Source: Flavobacteriia bacterium
Lineage (GTDB): Bacteria > Bacteroidota > Bacteroidia > Flavobacteriales_D > Crocinitomicaceae
Length of the DNA: 64,000 nucleotides
Reading direction: 5' to 3'
Assembly: GCA_016183815.1 (NCBI GenBank)
Contig: JACPDW010000010.1
Coordinates: 62,001 to 126,000 of the forward strand
Part shown: positions 9,774 to 19,265 of the stretch, piece after piece
How positions within the stretch are numbered: position 1 is the first letter of the stretch
Layout: each line of letters begins with the position of its first letter
Notes under the pieces: model-generated
Database searches by the model: none
What the model saw: only the letters and a program-made list of their open reading frames with translations
What the model was told of the DNA's origin: nothing
Made by a program: the position numbers and the translations under genes

Positions 9774-10517
9774 ATGCCTTTTTTCTGCCATAGATACTGG
9801 CTTCTATTTTTTAGTTTAATTTTTGCTTTTCAATATCATGCTCAAATTATCAGTAATAACTCTACTGTAAAAACTAAGAAATCAAAAAAGTTATTGAGTG
9901 TAAAAGACAGCTCTGATGTATCTTTTTTTATTGAATATTCACCTGGTTTATCTTTTAGAAAATTATATCCTAACGATGATTTTATTTCTAAACCTTTAGG
10001 TATAAAAGAAAATGAAAAATTTCTTTTTACTCATTCCTTTTCTTTAGGAATAGAACATTTAATTGCTCCCAAATTATTTCTACGCATAGGACTTTCTGGA
10101 GTAAATTTTGGCGAAAAATATTCAAATAATTCTAACGACTCCATAGTAAAATATTCTAATCATTATAGAACTATTGGAATTCCTCTTCATTTAGGATTTA
10201 AAAGTAAAGGAAAAGTGTCTTTTTCATTTTCAGCAGGTTTCCAAGCTCTATTTTTAGTTCATTTTATTCAAAAATATTCTTTAGAATGGAATGGAATAAA
10301 AGAATCAAACAAATTAAAACAAGACAAAGATAGAAAACAAACGCTTTTAGCAGTTAATGCAGATGTGAGATGTTCTTTTCCAATTAATAAACTCTTTAAT
10401 GGATATTTAGGGCTTGGTTTTACAAAACAATTGACCAATTCTTACAACAAACAAGCGGATTACAAACATTATTCATGTTTATTCAATTTAAGAGGTGGAA
10501 TTTTATATCCTCTTTAA
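9774..10517 (+). CDS. Small outer membrane beta-barrel protein, function unknown
   Basis: The ORF track opens at 9705 inside accC, but the ATG at 9774, 10 bases after the accC stop, gives a plausible signal peptide (FSLIFAFQYHAQ), so I take a 247-residue product. Alternating strands such as FSLGIEHLIAPKLFLRIGLSG and VSFSFSAGFQALF, and a barrel-like end, FNLRGGILYPL, indicate an outer membrane barrel of about 8 strands in the general outer-membrane-beta-barrel class (PorT-like size). The close spacing suggests transcription with accBC, but no functional link is evident. Confidence 0.65.
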   Translation: MPFFCHRYWLLFFSLIFAFQYHAQIISNNSTVKTKKSKKLLSVKDSSDVSFFIEYSPGLSFRKLYPNDDFISKPLGIKENEKFLFTHSFSLGIEHLIAPKLFLRIGLSGVNFGEKYSNNSNDSIVKYSNHYRTIGIPLHLGFKSKGKVSFSFSAGFQALFLVHFIQKYSLEWNGIKESNKLKQDKDRKQTLLAVNADVRCSFPINKLFNGYLGLGFTKQLTNSYNKQADYKHYSCLFNLRGGILYPL

Positions 10518-10538
10518 AATTAAACATTTAACAATATT

Positions 10539-11894
10539 ATGAAAAATATTTTAATCTTAGGAGCAGGTTTATCGAGTTCATCGCTAATTAGATATCTTCT
10601 TCAACATTCTGAAAATCTGAATATAAAAATTCGTATTGTAGATCAAAATCTTGAAAATATCTTTGTAAAAACTAATCAACATCCTCGTTCTGAAGCATTG
10701 GTTTTCGATGCCCTAGATAAGGAAAAACGTTTATTTGAAATAGAAAAAGCCGATATAGTTATAAGTATGTTACCAGCTAAATATCATGTTGAGGTAGCTA
10801 AAGATTGTCTTGAGAAAAACAAACATTTAATTACACCATCTTATGTTACTAATGAGATGAAAGCTCTTTCCATAGAAGCCGAAAAAAAAGGATTAATTTT
10901 TTTGAATGAAATTGGAGTTGACCCTGGAATAGATCACATGAGTGCTTGTAAAATAATGGATAATGTAAAAGAAAAAGGTGGAAGAATTCTTGAATTTAAA
11001 TCCTATTGTGGTGGATTAATCGCACCAATTAGTGATGACAATCCATGGCATTATAAATTCACATGGAATCCAAGAAATGTTGTGATTGCTGGCTTCAATT
11101 CTACATCAAGATATGTTGAAAATAACGAATTTAAATACATTCCTTACCACCGCTTATTCACTCAAGTTGAAGAAATTAATATCCCTGAATACGGAGCTTT
11201 TGAAGCTTATGCCAACAGAGATTCCCTCTCCTACCAAAAGGTATATGATTTAGAAAACTCCCCTACTTTATTAAGAGGTACTTTAAGAAAAAAAGGATTC
11301 TGTGAAGCATGGAACATTTTTGTTCAGTTAGGAATGACCAACCCTGATTTTGTTTTAGACGATTCGGAAAATTTAACTCCACGAAAATTTTTAAACGTAT
11401 TTTTGCCTTATCATCCTAGTTTAACTATTGAAGAAAAATTTATTCGATTTTTAGGCCCACAAAAACATTTATTTCCATTGTTTGAATACCTTGATTTGTT
11501 TAGCTCAAAATCAACTATTGGAATTCCAAATGCCAGTGCAGCAGTCATTTTAGAACATATCTTAATCTCTAAATGGAAATTAAATCCAAACGACAAAGAT
11601 ATGTTAGTGATGTTTCATCATTTTGTTGTTGAGTTTAACCATCAAAAACAAATTATTCAATCCTATTTTGTTACAATTGGTGAAAATAATCTTTATACAG
11701 CAATGAGTAATACAGTCGGTCTTCCAATGGCTATTTGCACCAAATTAATTATTCAAAATAAAATTAAACAAAGAGGTGTGATTTTACCTATTTCCAAAGA
11801 AATTTATGTGCCCGTTTTATATGAATTAGAAGATTATGGAATTCGATTTGTAGAAAAACAAATGGAAATAAACTCAAAAATCTACAATTCGTAA
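10539..11894 (+). CDS. Saccharopine dehydrogenase-like NAD(P)-dependent oxidoreductase
   Basis: A 451-residue protein with an N-terminal Rossmann fold (ILILGAGLSSSSLIRYLL, residues 4-21) and a saccharopine-dehydrogenase C-terminal domain (NEIGVDPGIDHMSACKIMD and a Cys-Gly-Gly-Leu stretch, SYCGGLIAP). The family includes saccharopine reductases and lysine 6-dehydrogenases, so lysine metabolism is likely, but which reaction cannot be told from sequence. It starts 21 bases after the barrel gene, and nothing else in the neighbourhood belongs to lysine catabolism. Confidence 0.82.
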   Translation: MKNILILGAGLSSSSLIRYLLQHSENLNIKIRIVDQNLENIFVKTNQHPRSEALVFDALDKEKRLFEIEKADIVISMLPAKYHVEVAKDCLEKNKHLITPSYVTNEMKALSIEAEKKGLIFLNEIGVDPGIDHMSACKIMDNVKEKGGRILEFKSYCGGLIAPISDDNPWHYKFTWNPRNVVIAGFNSTSRYVENNEFKYIPYHRLFTQVEEINIPEYGAFEAYANRDSLSYQKVYDLENSPTLLRGTLRKKGFCEAWNIFVQLGMTNPDFVLDDSENLTPRKFLNVFLPYHPSLTIEEKFIRFLGPQKHLFPLFEYLDLFSSKSTIGIPNASAAVILEHILISKWKLNPNDKDMLVMFHHFVVEFNHQKQIIQSYFVTIGENNLYTAMSNTVGLPMAICTKLIIQNKIKQRGVILPISKEIYVPVLYELEDYGIRFVEKQMEINSKIYNS

Positions 11895-11966
11895 TTTATT
11901 GCTTCTAAACTATCTATTATCATGACTGCGAAGAAATCAATTCTATCTTAGTATAGATTTGAGGTT

Positions 11967-13871
11967 TTAACTTAAATGACTCTCCCATTTAACATATAAA
12001 TAATCAATTTTATTTTTTACTTCATTGTATTTATTTAACATCGAATGATAATTCTCACTGTCATTATAATCAATCAACGTTAATTGATTCTCAATTTCAG
12101 AAAGCTGATTTTCAAGTACATTGATTTCCTCTTCAAGTTTTTTTACTTGTTTTTCTATTTTCGCTTTGTTCTTGGTTTCCTCTCTATTATCTCTTGTTTG
12201 ATAAGTATCATTTTGTTTTAAAGTATCGTTACTTTTTTTAACTTCAACTGTTTTATTATGACTACTTAATCCTTTTTTAGACAAATACTCCTCTAAACCA
12301 TCATGATAAATTTTCAAGGTTTTATCTTCAATATCCCAAATTCGATTTGTTAAACCACTCAAAAATTCACGATCATGTGACACAATAATAAAAGTTCCTT
12401 CATAATTTTGTAGGGCTTTTTTTAAGACTTCTTTACTTTGCATATCAAGATGATTAGTGGGCTCATCTAATATTAATACATTTGATGGACTTAACAATAA
12501 ACAGCACAAAGCCAGTCTATTTCTCTCACCTCCAGATAAAACAGAAACTTTTTTCTGTACGTCTTCTCCTGAAAACAAAAAACTACCTAATATTTTTCTT
12601 AAATCCTTTCTAATTTCTCCAACTGCAATATCGTCAACCGTTTCTAAAATTGTTTTTTTATTGTCTAAAAATTCAGATTGATTTTGAGCAAAATAACTTA
12701 AAACTACTTGGTGTCCATATTTAACATCCCCATCAAATGGAATTAATTTCATTATAATTTGTAACAAAGTTGTTTTACCAACTCCATTTGGTCCTAATAA
12801 GGCAATCTTTTCTCCTCTACCTACTGTTATATTAATATTTTTTAAAATATTTTGCTCTCCATAAGACTTGCTAATATTTTCAAGTTCAAAAACCCATTTA
12901 CCAGGTTGATTGGATAAGGGAAAATGAATTTTAATGTTAGATAATGAATCGTCATCGACTTCAATCAATTCCGTTTTTTCTAATTTTTTAATTAAACTTT
13001 GAGCAAATGATGCTTTACTGCTTTTAGCTCTGAACTTTTCTATTAACTGTTTGCTTTGTTTTATTTCTTTTTCCTGACTTTTTTTAGCCGATTCCAATCT
13101 TTCTAATTCTTCTTGTCTCTTTATTTTATAAACAGAATAAGAATACGGATAATCTAATAACTTTCCTTTTGATAAATCCAAAGTTCTGTTGCACACTCTA
13201 TCTAAAAACAATCGATCATGTGAAATTAATATCAATGCAGAATCCATTTTAATTAGATAATTTTCAAGCCAAATTATACTTTGTAAATCCAAATGATTGG
13301 TCGGTTCATCTAACAATAACACATCAGGTTGATTGACTAATAATTTAGCTAATTCTGCACGCATTTTCCAACCTCCAGAAAATATTTGTAAATTTTTAGT
13401 AAAATCTTTTTTATCAAATCCTAATCCTACTAAAATTTCAGCAATTTTCTCTTCCCATTGAAAACCTTCATGAATATTAAATAATTCATTGTATTTATTT
13501 AATTCATCTAACAATTGTAAATAACTTTGATTTTCATAATCATCTCTTTCTACTAATTGTTGATTAAAATATTCTATTTTATCTCTGATTTCATTTAGCT
13601 GTGTATTTGAGTAATACAAATAATTAAAAAGACTACCCTCAAATGGAATATGAATATCTTGACTTAAAAGAGAAATTTTACACTGAGATGGAACACTTAA
13701 AATACCTTCACTGGCTTGTATTGAACCATCAATTATTTTTAGTAAAGTTGATTTTCCTGCTCCATTTTTGCCAACTAAGGCAACTTTTTCTCCTTTGTTT
13801 AACTGAAAACTAATTTCTTTGAATAAATACCCTTGTGGTAAAAAAACGGATAGTTGACTAACTTGTATCAT
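11967..13871 (-). CDS. ABC-F family ATP-binding protein
   Basis: A 634-residue soluble protein with two ABC domains: Walker A GKNGAGKST (about 36-44) and GPNGVGKTT (about 360), signatures SGGWKMRAE and SGGERNRLA, and Walker B LLLDEPTNHLD and LILDEPTNHLD. A charged linker rich in Lys/Glu lies between them, and a C-terminal coiled coil covers about residues 555-634. There are no transmembrane segments, so it acts on ribosomes like other ABC-F proteins (Uup/EttA type) rather than transporting. The ATG lies just beyond the gldN terminator, so it may be read through from the T9SS operon at low level. Confidence 0.9.
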   Translation of the reverse strand: MIQVSQLSVFLPQGYLFKEISFQLNKGEKVALVGKNGAGKSTLLKIIDGSIQASEGILSVPSQCKISLLSQDIHIPFEGSLFNYLYYSNTQLNEIRDKIEYFNQQLVERDDYENQSYLQLLDELNKYNELFNIHEGFQWEEKIAEILVGLGFDKKDFTKNLQIFSGGWKMRAELAKLLVNQPDVLLLDEPTNHLDLQSIIWLENYLIKMDSALILISHDRLFLDRVCNRTLDLSKGKLLDYPYSYSVYKIKRQEELERLESAKKSQEKEIKQSKQLIEKFRAKSSKASFAQSLIKKLEKTELIEVDDDSLSNIKIHFPLSNQPGKWVFELENISKSYGEQNILKNINITVGRGEKIALLGPNGVGKTTLLQIIMKLIPFDGDVKYGHQVVLSYFAQNQSEFLDNKKTILETVDDIAVGEIRKDLRKILGSFLFSGEDVQKKVSVLSGGERNRLALCCLLLSPSNVLILDEPTNHLDMQSKEVLKKALQNYEGTFIIVSHDREFLSGLTNRIWDIEDKTLKIYHDGLEEYLSKKGLSSHNKTVEVKKSNDTLKQNDTYQTRDNREETKNKAKIEKQVKKLEEEINVLENQLSEIENQLTLIDYNDSENYHSMLNKYNEVKNKIDYLYVKWESHLS

Positions 13872-13881
13872 AACATAAAAA

Positions 13882-13906
13882 AAGCCGTTAATTAAATTAA
13901 CGGCTT
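13882..13906 (-). terminator. Intrinsic terminator of the gldKLMN operon
   Basis: The sequence aagccgttaatt-a-aattaacggctt is a perfect inverted repeat (12 bases per arm; 10 bp with a 5-base loop is more realistic). On the minus strand it is followed by a run of seven T's. It lies about 20 bases after the gldN stop and about 10 bases before the ABC-F ATG, so it should end the T9SS transcript. Confidence 0.85.
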
Positions 13907-13926
13907 ATTAATTAAAAATTTATACT

Positions 13927-14931
13927 TTAAAAATGCCACACATCATGTTCAATGTTCCTAATTTCATCTGTAATTTTTTCAGATTCCATTAGCGCATCTA
14001 TACCAGTGCGATAAGACTCAATTTTTCGATCAAAAACATTGCTTTGTTTATAGATTGTACTATTAAATTGTCTTTTCCAAAACAAGTCATCAAAACTCAT
14101 CCATTGTGCATCGTTTTTGGTGTTATATACAAAATAATTGTTGAACACAAAACGACAATGAGGAAAATACAACCAAAACAACTCTTGTAAACCACTGATA
14201 TTTCCTTTGTTGTCTTGTTTATATACAACAGGACATATACCAATTATTCTAACGTCCATTTGAGATCTTTCTTTATCAAAAAACCAATCCTCTTTCACTC
14301 GATATTGAATTATCTCTTTTGAAGAAATCCATAAAGTATCTCTTGGAGGATAAATTGTTTGAAAAGATCCATCAGGCATTAAAATCACTGAATCTCCACT
14401 ACCATCAAAATTTGATAATGCAGTTTCACTTTGTGGACCTAAACGACCAAAAAATCGAAACACATCATTTTTGAATACCGAATCAGTATAATAATTTTTT
14501 CCAGGTTCTGGTATTACTGGATATTTAAATTGATCACCATCAAACAAACGTCCGATTGCATAAGGACATTCTGGATCAAACAATTTTAAATCTCCATTTA
14601 AAATGTGTGTACGAATTACTGTCCATAAAGACCATCTCGTTGCGTGTCTAATCCACACACCACCTGAGAAATCATCATGAGGCAGATAAATAGGATGGTT
14701 AATTTTTTCGCGCATATCTATTGTTCGCCACACACGTTTACTCCAAATAACGTCCGCCTCTCTTACAAATTCATAAGGAATTAAACGTTTTGTTGGAATG
14801 TGTTCCTGAATATAAATACCATCAACTATATTTTCTGACGGTACATTTATTGGCCCTCCATTGATTTCTGGCTGAGCCATATAAACCAAAGAACTGACTA
14901 AAAATACTGCACTTACAATTAACTTTTTCAT
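13927..14931 (-). CDS. gldN: T9SS ring/gliding protein GldN (PorN)
   Basis: The ORF track starts at 14970 inside gldM; the internal ATG at 14931 gives MKKLIVSAVFLVSSLVYMAQ, a signal peptide, so I use 334 residues. It carries family features: two blocks around IVDGIYIQEHIPTKRLIPYE and the WSKRVWRTIDMREKINHP stretch near the N-terminus, then a domain ending in WMSFDDLFWKRQFNS. GldN binds the GldK lipoprotein to form the periplasmic/outer-membrane ring of the type IX secretion system. It is last in the porP-gldK-gldL-gldM-gldN order, 20 bases after gldM, and followed by a strong terminator. Confidence 0.95.
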   Translation of the reverse strand: MKKLIVSAVFLVSSLVYMAQPEINGGPINVPSENIVDGIYIQEHIPTKRLIPYEFVREADVIWSKRVWRTIDMREKINHPIYLPHDDFSGGVWIRHATRWSLWTVIRTHILNGDLKLFDPECPYAIGRLFDGDQFKYPVIPEPGKNYYTDSVFKNDVFRFFGRLGPQSETALSNFDGSGDSVILMPDGSFQTIYPPRDTLWISSKEIIQYRVKEDWFFDKERSQMDVRIIGICPVVYKQDNKGNISGLQELFWLYFPHCRFVFNNYFVYNTKNDAQWMSFDDLFWKRQFNSTIYKQSNVFDRKIESYRTGIDALMESEKITDEIRNIEHDVWHF

Positions 14932-14951
14932 TTTTTCATCCTTTTTAAATG

Positions 14952-16694
14952 TTATAGTTTGACTACGCAAACTCCTTTTCTTCTCACCTTATCAGGACCG
15001 ATATAATCAACAATAAAGGAAACATTTGCACCTGGACGGGCTTGTTTTAATAAATTTTGAGCGGCAACATCAATTTGATTTCCACTACCTTTTACAGATC
15101 TACCCATAAATTCCATTTCCCAACTTAAAGTTGTAAATTGAACATTTAACGGAATTTCAGGTGGATATTTTGTAAATAATCGAGTTTCAAATTTACTTGC
15201 TGAACCTCCATTACCTGCTTGTCCAAAATAAACTTGTGCTGGAGGTAAATTCATTACTCTAAAAGTAAACGAACCTAAACTAACTGTTTTATTAGTTACG
15301 GTATTTTTACCACTAATAGTTATGGTGGCTGTTTTTCCACTTCCAGGGAAACCAATATAACCTTTAGCGACTTTTCTTAATTCAACATTACTTCCATTTA
15401 ATACAGTTTGGTCATAACCTGACGCTACACCTTCCACTTTATTTTCATAACCTCGATATAACACATTCATATCTGGTAAAGAAACAGTTCCTTCTGGTTT
15501 CATTATCTTAATTGGTAATGTCCATGGTTCTTTTTTCTCAACACCAGATTTGTTTCTTATTGCTACTGTTCCAGATAAAGTCATTTCACCAGACCCAGAA
15601 ACTTTTGTTTTAACAACTCCTTGTCCATTAGCAATGGTAATTGAACCACTATTAGAAGTAACCACAGGTTGATTATCAGAGTCATAAGCAGCCATCATTA
15701 CTTGAACTTCTACTTCATCACCATTGTTTGCAATCGGTGGACCATAAGCCAATGCCATAATTTTATTAAACGAATACTCACCAGTTGACACTTTGCCTTT
15801 TAAGTGGTTAACAGCAGTTGCTCTAGCAGACAAAATTTCTTGTTGCATTGCTGATAATGACGCAATTGCAGCAACTAAAGGAGAATGGTCAAATGTTTTT
15901 CCTATCCAATGTACTCCTTCCATGTCATGTACTTTTGATCTTTCTTGTTTAGAAAGTTCGGTGTAAACTTGCTCCAAAACGCCAACATCTTCAGGATTAA
16001 CCTTGTTTGATGCTATCATTTTTTGAACTTGTTTCACCAAATCAGCATTATCTTTATGATTATTTATATCCTTAGCTTTAAAAGACCATGGCTTATCACC
16101 ATCTTTATAGGTACCTAAACTTTCAGTTAAAAACTTACGGTATTTATTGTAGTTTTTCCATAAAGTTAAACCAGAACCAGTTGGATTTTTAATGTCTTCT
16201 CCAACTATTTCATGCATAGGTACATCATATTGGTCTTTAGCTTGAACAGCCATCAAGTTCATTCTAATAGGTAAAAGTGGTGAGTTCTTTTTGTCGTATT
16301 TTTTCCAAAGAATTACTTCCTCTTCTTTATCTTTATACTCTGATACGTTTTCTCCACTTTTTTCAAGAATATCTAATTTAATTTTATCAATTTCTTCAAC
16401 CATTTTTGCTGTTTCAGCATCAATTTTTGAAATCATATCCAAATAAAACTTAACTTTTTTCTTCTTTTGTTGACCTGCTTCATCTTTAGTAGCTGTTTCA
16501 AACTCTTCAACTAAAGCTTTTCTTGCCGCTTCACCACGTTCGTAGTGAGTAATGTTTGCTTTTTGAGTATTCTCCTCAATTGCAACAAATGCGTCCAAGA
16601 TAGATTTCGATACATTAAGAGCCAAAAGTGCGGTAAGTACTAAGTACATCATACCTATCATCTTCTGCCTTGGGGTTTCCTTTCCTCCTGCCAT
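14952..16694 (-). CDS. gldM: T9SS motor/shaft protein GldM (PorM)
   Basis: A 580-residue protein with one N-terminal transmembrane segment (MIGMMYLVLTALLALNVSKS, about residues 11-30) and the conserved start MAGGKETPRQ. The rest is periplasmic: a helical domain (about 35-310), then beta domains ending RPGANVSFIVDYIGPDKVRR. GldM partners GldL in the inner-membrane, proton-driven motor and spans to the GldK/N ring. Normal length for the family. It lies between gldL (48 bases upstream) and gldN. Confidence 0.97.
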   Translation of the reverse strand: MAGGKETPRQKMIGMMYLVLTALLALNVSKSILDAFVAIEENTQKANITHYERGEAARKALVEEFETATKDEAGQQKKKKVKFYLDMISKIDAETAKMVEEIDKIKLDILEKSGENVSEYKDKEEEVILWKKYDKKNSPLLPIRMNLMAVQAKDQYDVPMHEIVGEDIKNPTGSGLTLWKNYNKYRKFLTESLGTYKDGDKPWSFKAKDINNHKDNADLVKQVQKMIASNKVNPEDVGVLEQVYTELSKQERSKVHDMEGVHWIGKTFDHSPLVAAIASLSAMQQEILSARATAVNHLKGKVSTGEYSFNKIMALAYGPPIANNGDEVEVQVMMAAYDSDNQPVVTSNSGSITIANGQGVVKTKVSGSGEMTLSGTVAIRNKSGVEKKEPWTLPIKIMKPEGTVSLPDMNVLYRGYENKVEGVASGYDQTVLNGSNVELRKVAKGYIGFPGSGKTATITISGKNTVTNKTVSLGSFTFRVMNLPPAQVYFGQAGNGGSASKFETRLFTKYPPEIPLNVQFTTLSWEMEFMGRSVKGSGNQIDVAAQNLLKQARPGANVSFIVDYIGPDKVRRKGVCVVKL

Positions 16695-16742
16695 TTCTTT
16701 TTACAATTTCTGGTTTGTTAATATTTAAATAATAGAAACTTC

Positions 16743-17549
16743 TTAGTCTCTAGAAATTGTCATAGCTTTTAACATGTTTCCATAAATACTGTTCAAATCA
16801 GTTAAATTTCTGGATAGCATTGCCATGTTGTCTTTGTATCGTTTAGTATCTTCAACTGAATCAGCTAAATTTTGCATCATATCCATTACTTGTGATTGGA
16901 ATCTTTCAGTAGCTTCTAAATGTGAAGAAGAACCTTTTAATTGTAATTCATATACATTATTTAAAGCAGATAAGTTTTGAGAAACTTTTTGCATTTGTTC
17001 TCCAAAAGATTCTCCTTCAGCAGCATCTGAAGTTAAACCAGAGATAGACAAAGAGGCTCTTTCATAAGCATCTGATAATGAGGACACCTTATCTGAAGCG
17101 GCTTGCAAACTGTTCACATAAGTATCTGTTGCTGCTGCAGCTCCTGCAACTTCATTAAGTTGACGAGCATTCTCTCCTAAAGTTCTCATCCCATCTCCTA
17201 ATCGTTCAATTAATTGACCATCAATTTTCGCTTCTTCAAGCATTTTATCAAGATGTTCTGAAATTCCTCCATCTTTTTTACGTGAACTTGAAATTGCATC
17301 ATGATCTAAGTCTTCACTATGACCTAATCCTAATTCAGGATATACCAACTCCCAATTGGGATCTTCATGAATTGGTTCAAATGCAGAAAAGATAAAGATT
17401 ATCGCTTCTGTACCTAATCCTAAAATTAACATGGGACTTGCACCTGGCCAGTGTTGAATTTTAAATAATGCCCCAACGATTACGACTGCTGCTCCAAACC
17501 CATATAGTTTGGCCATAAATTTTTTCCATCCTTTACTTCCTGGTTTCAT
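16743..17549 (-). CDS. gldL: T9SS motor protein GldL (PorL)
   Basis: A 268-residue inner-membrane protein with two N-terminal transmembrane segments. The diagnostic segment FKIQHWPGASPMLILGLGTEA includes the conserved Glu in the second membrane helix (GLGTEAIIFIFSAF), used for proton coupling in this family. The cytoplasmic remainder (about 75-268) is largely helical and coiled-coil. With GldM it forms the rotary motor that powers T9SS secretion and gliding. It lies 52 bases after gldK and 48 before gldM. Confidence 0.97.
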   Translation of the reverse strand: MKPGSKGWKKFMAKLYGFGAAVVIVGALFKIQHWPGASPMLILGLGTEAIIFIFSAFEPIHEDPNWELVYPELGLGHSEDLDHDAISSSRKKDGGISEHLDKMLEEAKIDGQLIERLGDGMRTLGENARQLNEVAGAAAATDTYVNSLQAASDKVSSLSDAYERASLSISGLTSDAAEGESFGEQMQKVSQNLSALNNVYELQLKGSSSHLEATERFQSQVMDMMQNLADSVEDTKRYKDNMAMLSRNLTDLNSIYGNMLKAMTISRD

Positions 17550-17601
17550 AGAATTTGTTTTTTTAAGGTTTTTAAAAGTTTAATTAAACATTGATAAAGT
17601 T

Positions 17602-19155
17602 CTAGCGTAATTGTATATCGCTTTGAACATCTTCGCTACCCTCAGCAGAAAAGTTTTTACCTCCTCTACCGATGTGTGTCATCACATTTCGGAATCCTAT
17701 ATAGGATTTAGCAGTATCTTGATACTCGTATGTACGAGTAGAAGTTTGTAAATAATAACCAATATCTTTCCAAGAACCACCTCTTAAAACTTTACGTTTC
17801 ATTGATGGTGGATCCCAATCCATAGCATCGTATCTATACTCAGTATTTAAATCATTAGAAAATTCATACATTGACTCATCATATGCTGTTTCACACCATT
17901 CTGATACATTTCCTGCCATACAATATAAGCCGAAATCATTAGGATTGTAGGAAAATGCTTTTACAGTATGGAAACCTCCATCTTCAAAGTATCTACCTCT
18001 CATTGGTTTAAAATTTCCAAGAAAACAACCTGATTCATTTCTAATGTATGGCCCACCCCATGGATAAGCAGATAATGCTAAATCTCCTCTCGCTGCTCTT
18101 TCCCATTCAGCTTCAGAGGGTAATCTAAATTCATTTACATATAATTCCCCCATTGATGACAACCATGTGTTTAATAATTGTGAACGCCATATACTAAAAG
18201 CTTTAGCTTGAACCCAAGTAACACCTACTACTGGATAATTATCATATCCAGGATGCCAAAAATACATATTTGTCATTGGGTCATGAAAAGAATAAGTAAA
18301 ATCACGTACCCAACATAATGTGTCTGGGAAAACATTTACTTCTTCATTAATTATAAATCGTTCTCTATTTTCGTGACCTCTAATTGCATTATTTTGACCT
18401 TTTTTATTAAAGAACCCCATATCTTTATCCATACCTTGGTCTTCTTCTGTAAAAGGATGTTTTGGAGTATTCAACATTCGATGATTATCTGCAATTTTAT
18501 TTCCTTGATTGTCATAACCATTTGGTACAATGTCTATTCTACCTCTTCTAGCGGCTTCTTTTAAATCAATCCAAAAATATTTAAAATTTAATTTTCTTGT
18601 ATCAATTTCTCGTTTTTTATAGAAGCGTTCTGGTTGAGGATAATACATATCAGCTAATAATGGCATGATTTGCTCATTTTCTAAATCGTTATAATCAAAC
18701 TCTCTATCCCAATTTAAAGCAAATACAGCTCTATTTTCTGCTCTATTTGAAGGATCAAATTCAGCAACAGCCATTTCTGTTTCATTAAAATATTTTTCCT
18801 TATAATTTATATAGTCTTGTGCTTCTTCGTCGTCTTCTAAGCCAATATAAATTTTTTCACGAGCAATTGAATCTCTTACCCAAGTCACAAATTGGCGATA
18901 TTCATTATTAGTGATTTCTGTTTGATCCATATAATATGCTTGAACAGAAACCGTTTTTGCTCTAGTTTGATGCAAAAATGGAACATCTTGATCGTTTTCG
19001 CCCATTGTATATGAACCAGAGTTGATATAAACCATTCCTAATGGAATCTCAGGTTGAAATATGGGACGTCCTAAAACACCTGTCACATGACCAGTTTTAG
19101 ACTTACATGATACGAGTAAAACAGCAATTAGTCCTACAAAAAACAGTTTTTTCAT
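17602..19155 (-). CDS. gldK: T9SS lipoprotein GldK (PorK), FGE-sulfatase-like fold
   Basis: A 517-residue lipoprotein: signal peptide with lipobox LLVSC (Cys 17), then a SUMF1/formylglycine-generating-enzyme-like domain seen in IPLGMVYINSGSYTMGEND, YPVVGVTWVQAKAFSIWRS, RLPSEAEWERAARG and VLRGGSWKDI. It forms the outer-membrane-anchored ring with GldN. The FGE catalytic cysteines are not expected in GldK. A run of acidic and aromatic residues about 130-260 is the usual insert. It is the first gld gene after porP, 110 bases downstream. Confidence 0.96.
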   Translation of the reverse strand: MKKLFFVGLIAVLLVSCKSKTGHVTGVLGRPIFQPEIPLGMVYINSGSYTMGENDQDVPFLHQTRAKTVSVQAYYMDQTEITNNEYRQFVTWVRDSIAREKIYIGLEDDEEAQDYINYKEKYFNETEMAVAEFDPSNRAENRAVFALNWDREFDYNDLENEQIMPLLADMYYPQPERFYKKREIDTRKLNFKYFWIDLKEAARRGRIDIVPNGYDNQGNKIADNHRMLNTPKHPFTEEDQGMDKDMGFFNKKGQNNAIRGHENRERFIINEEVNVFPDTLCWVRDFTYSFHDPMTNMYFWHPGYDNYPVVGVTWVQAKAFSIWRSQLLNTWLSSMGELYVNEFRLPSEAEWERAARGDLALSAYPWGGPYIRNESGCFLGNFKPMRGRYFEDGGFHTVKAFSYNPNDFGLYCMAGNVSEWCETAYDESMYEFSNDLNTEYRYDAMDWDPPSMKRKVLRGGSWKDIGYYLQTSTRTYEYQDTAKSYIGFRNVMTHIGRGGKNFSAEGSEDVQSDIQLR

Positions 19156-19265
19156 TTTTCCTATTTTTAAATTATCCGAATCTCACATTAACATTCTACA
19201 GGATCAATTTTGTGATATAACGGAAATTATGCAAAAATGGTTACATTTTCAATTATTATTTTATC

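Noticed and set aside
11895-11966. Terminator between the convergent saccharopine-like and ABC-F genes
   Set aside because: Only a 5-bp AT-rich stem (TCTAT/ATAGA) without a T-run; not convincing.
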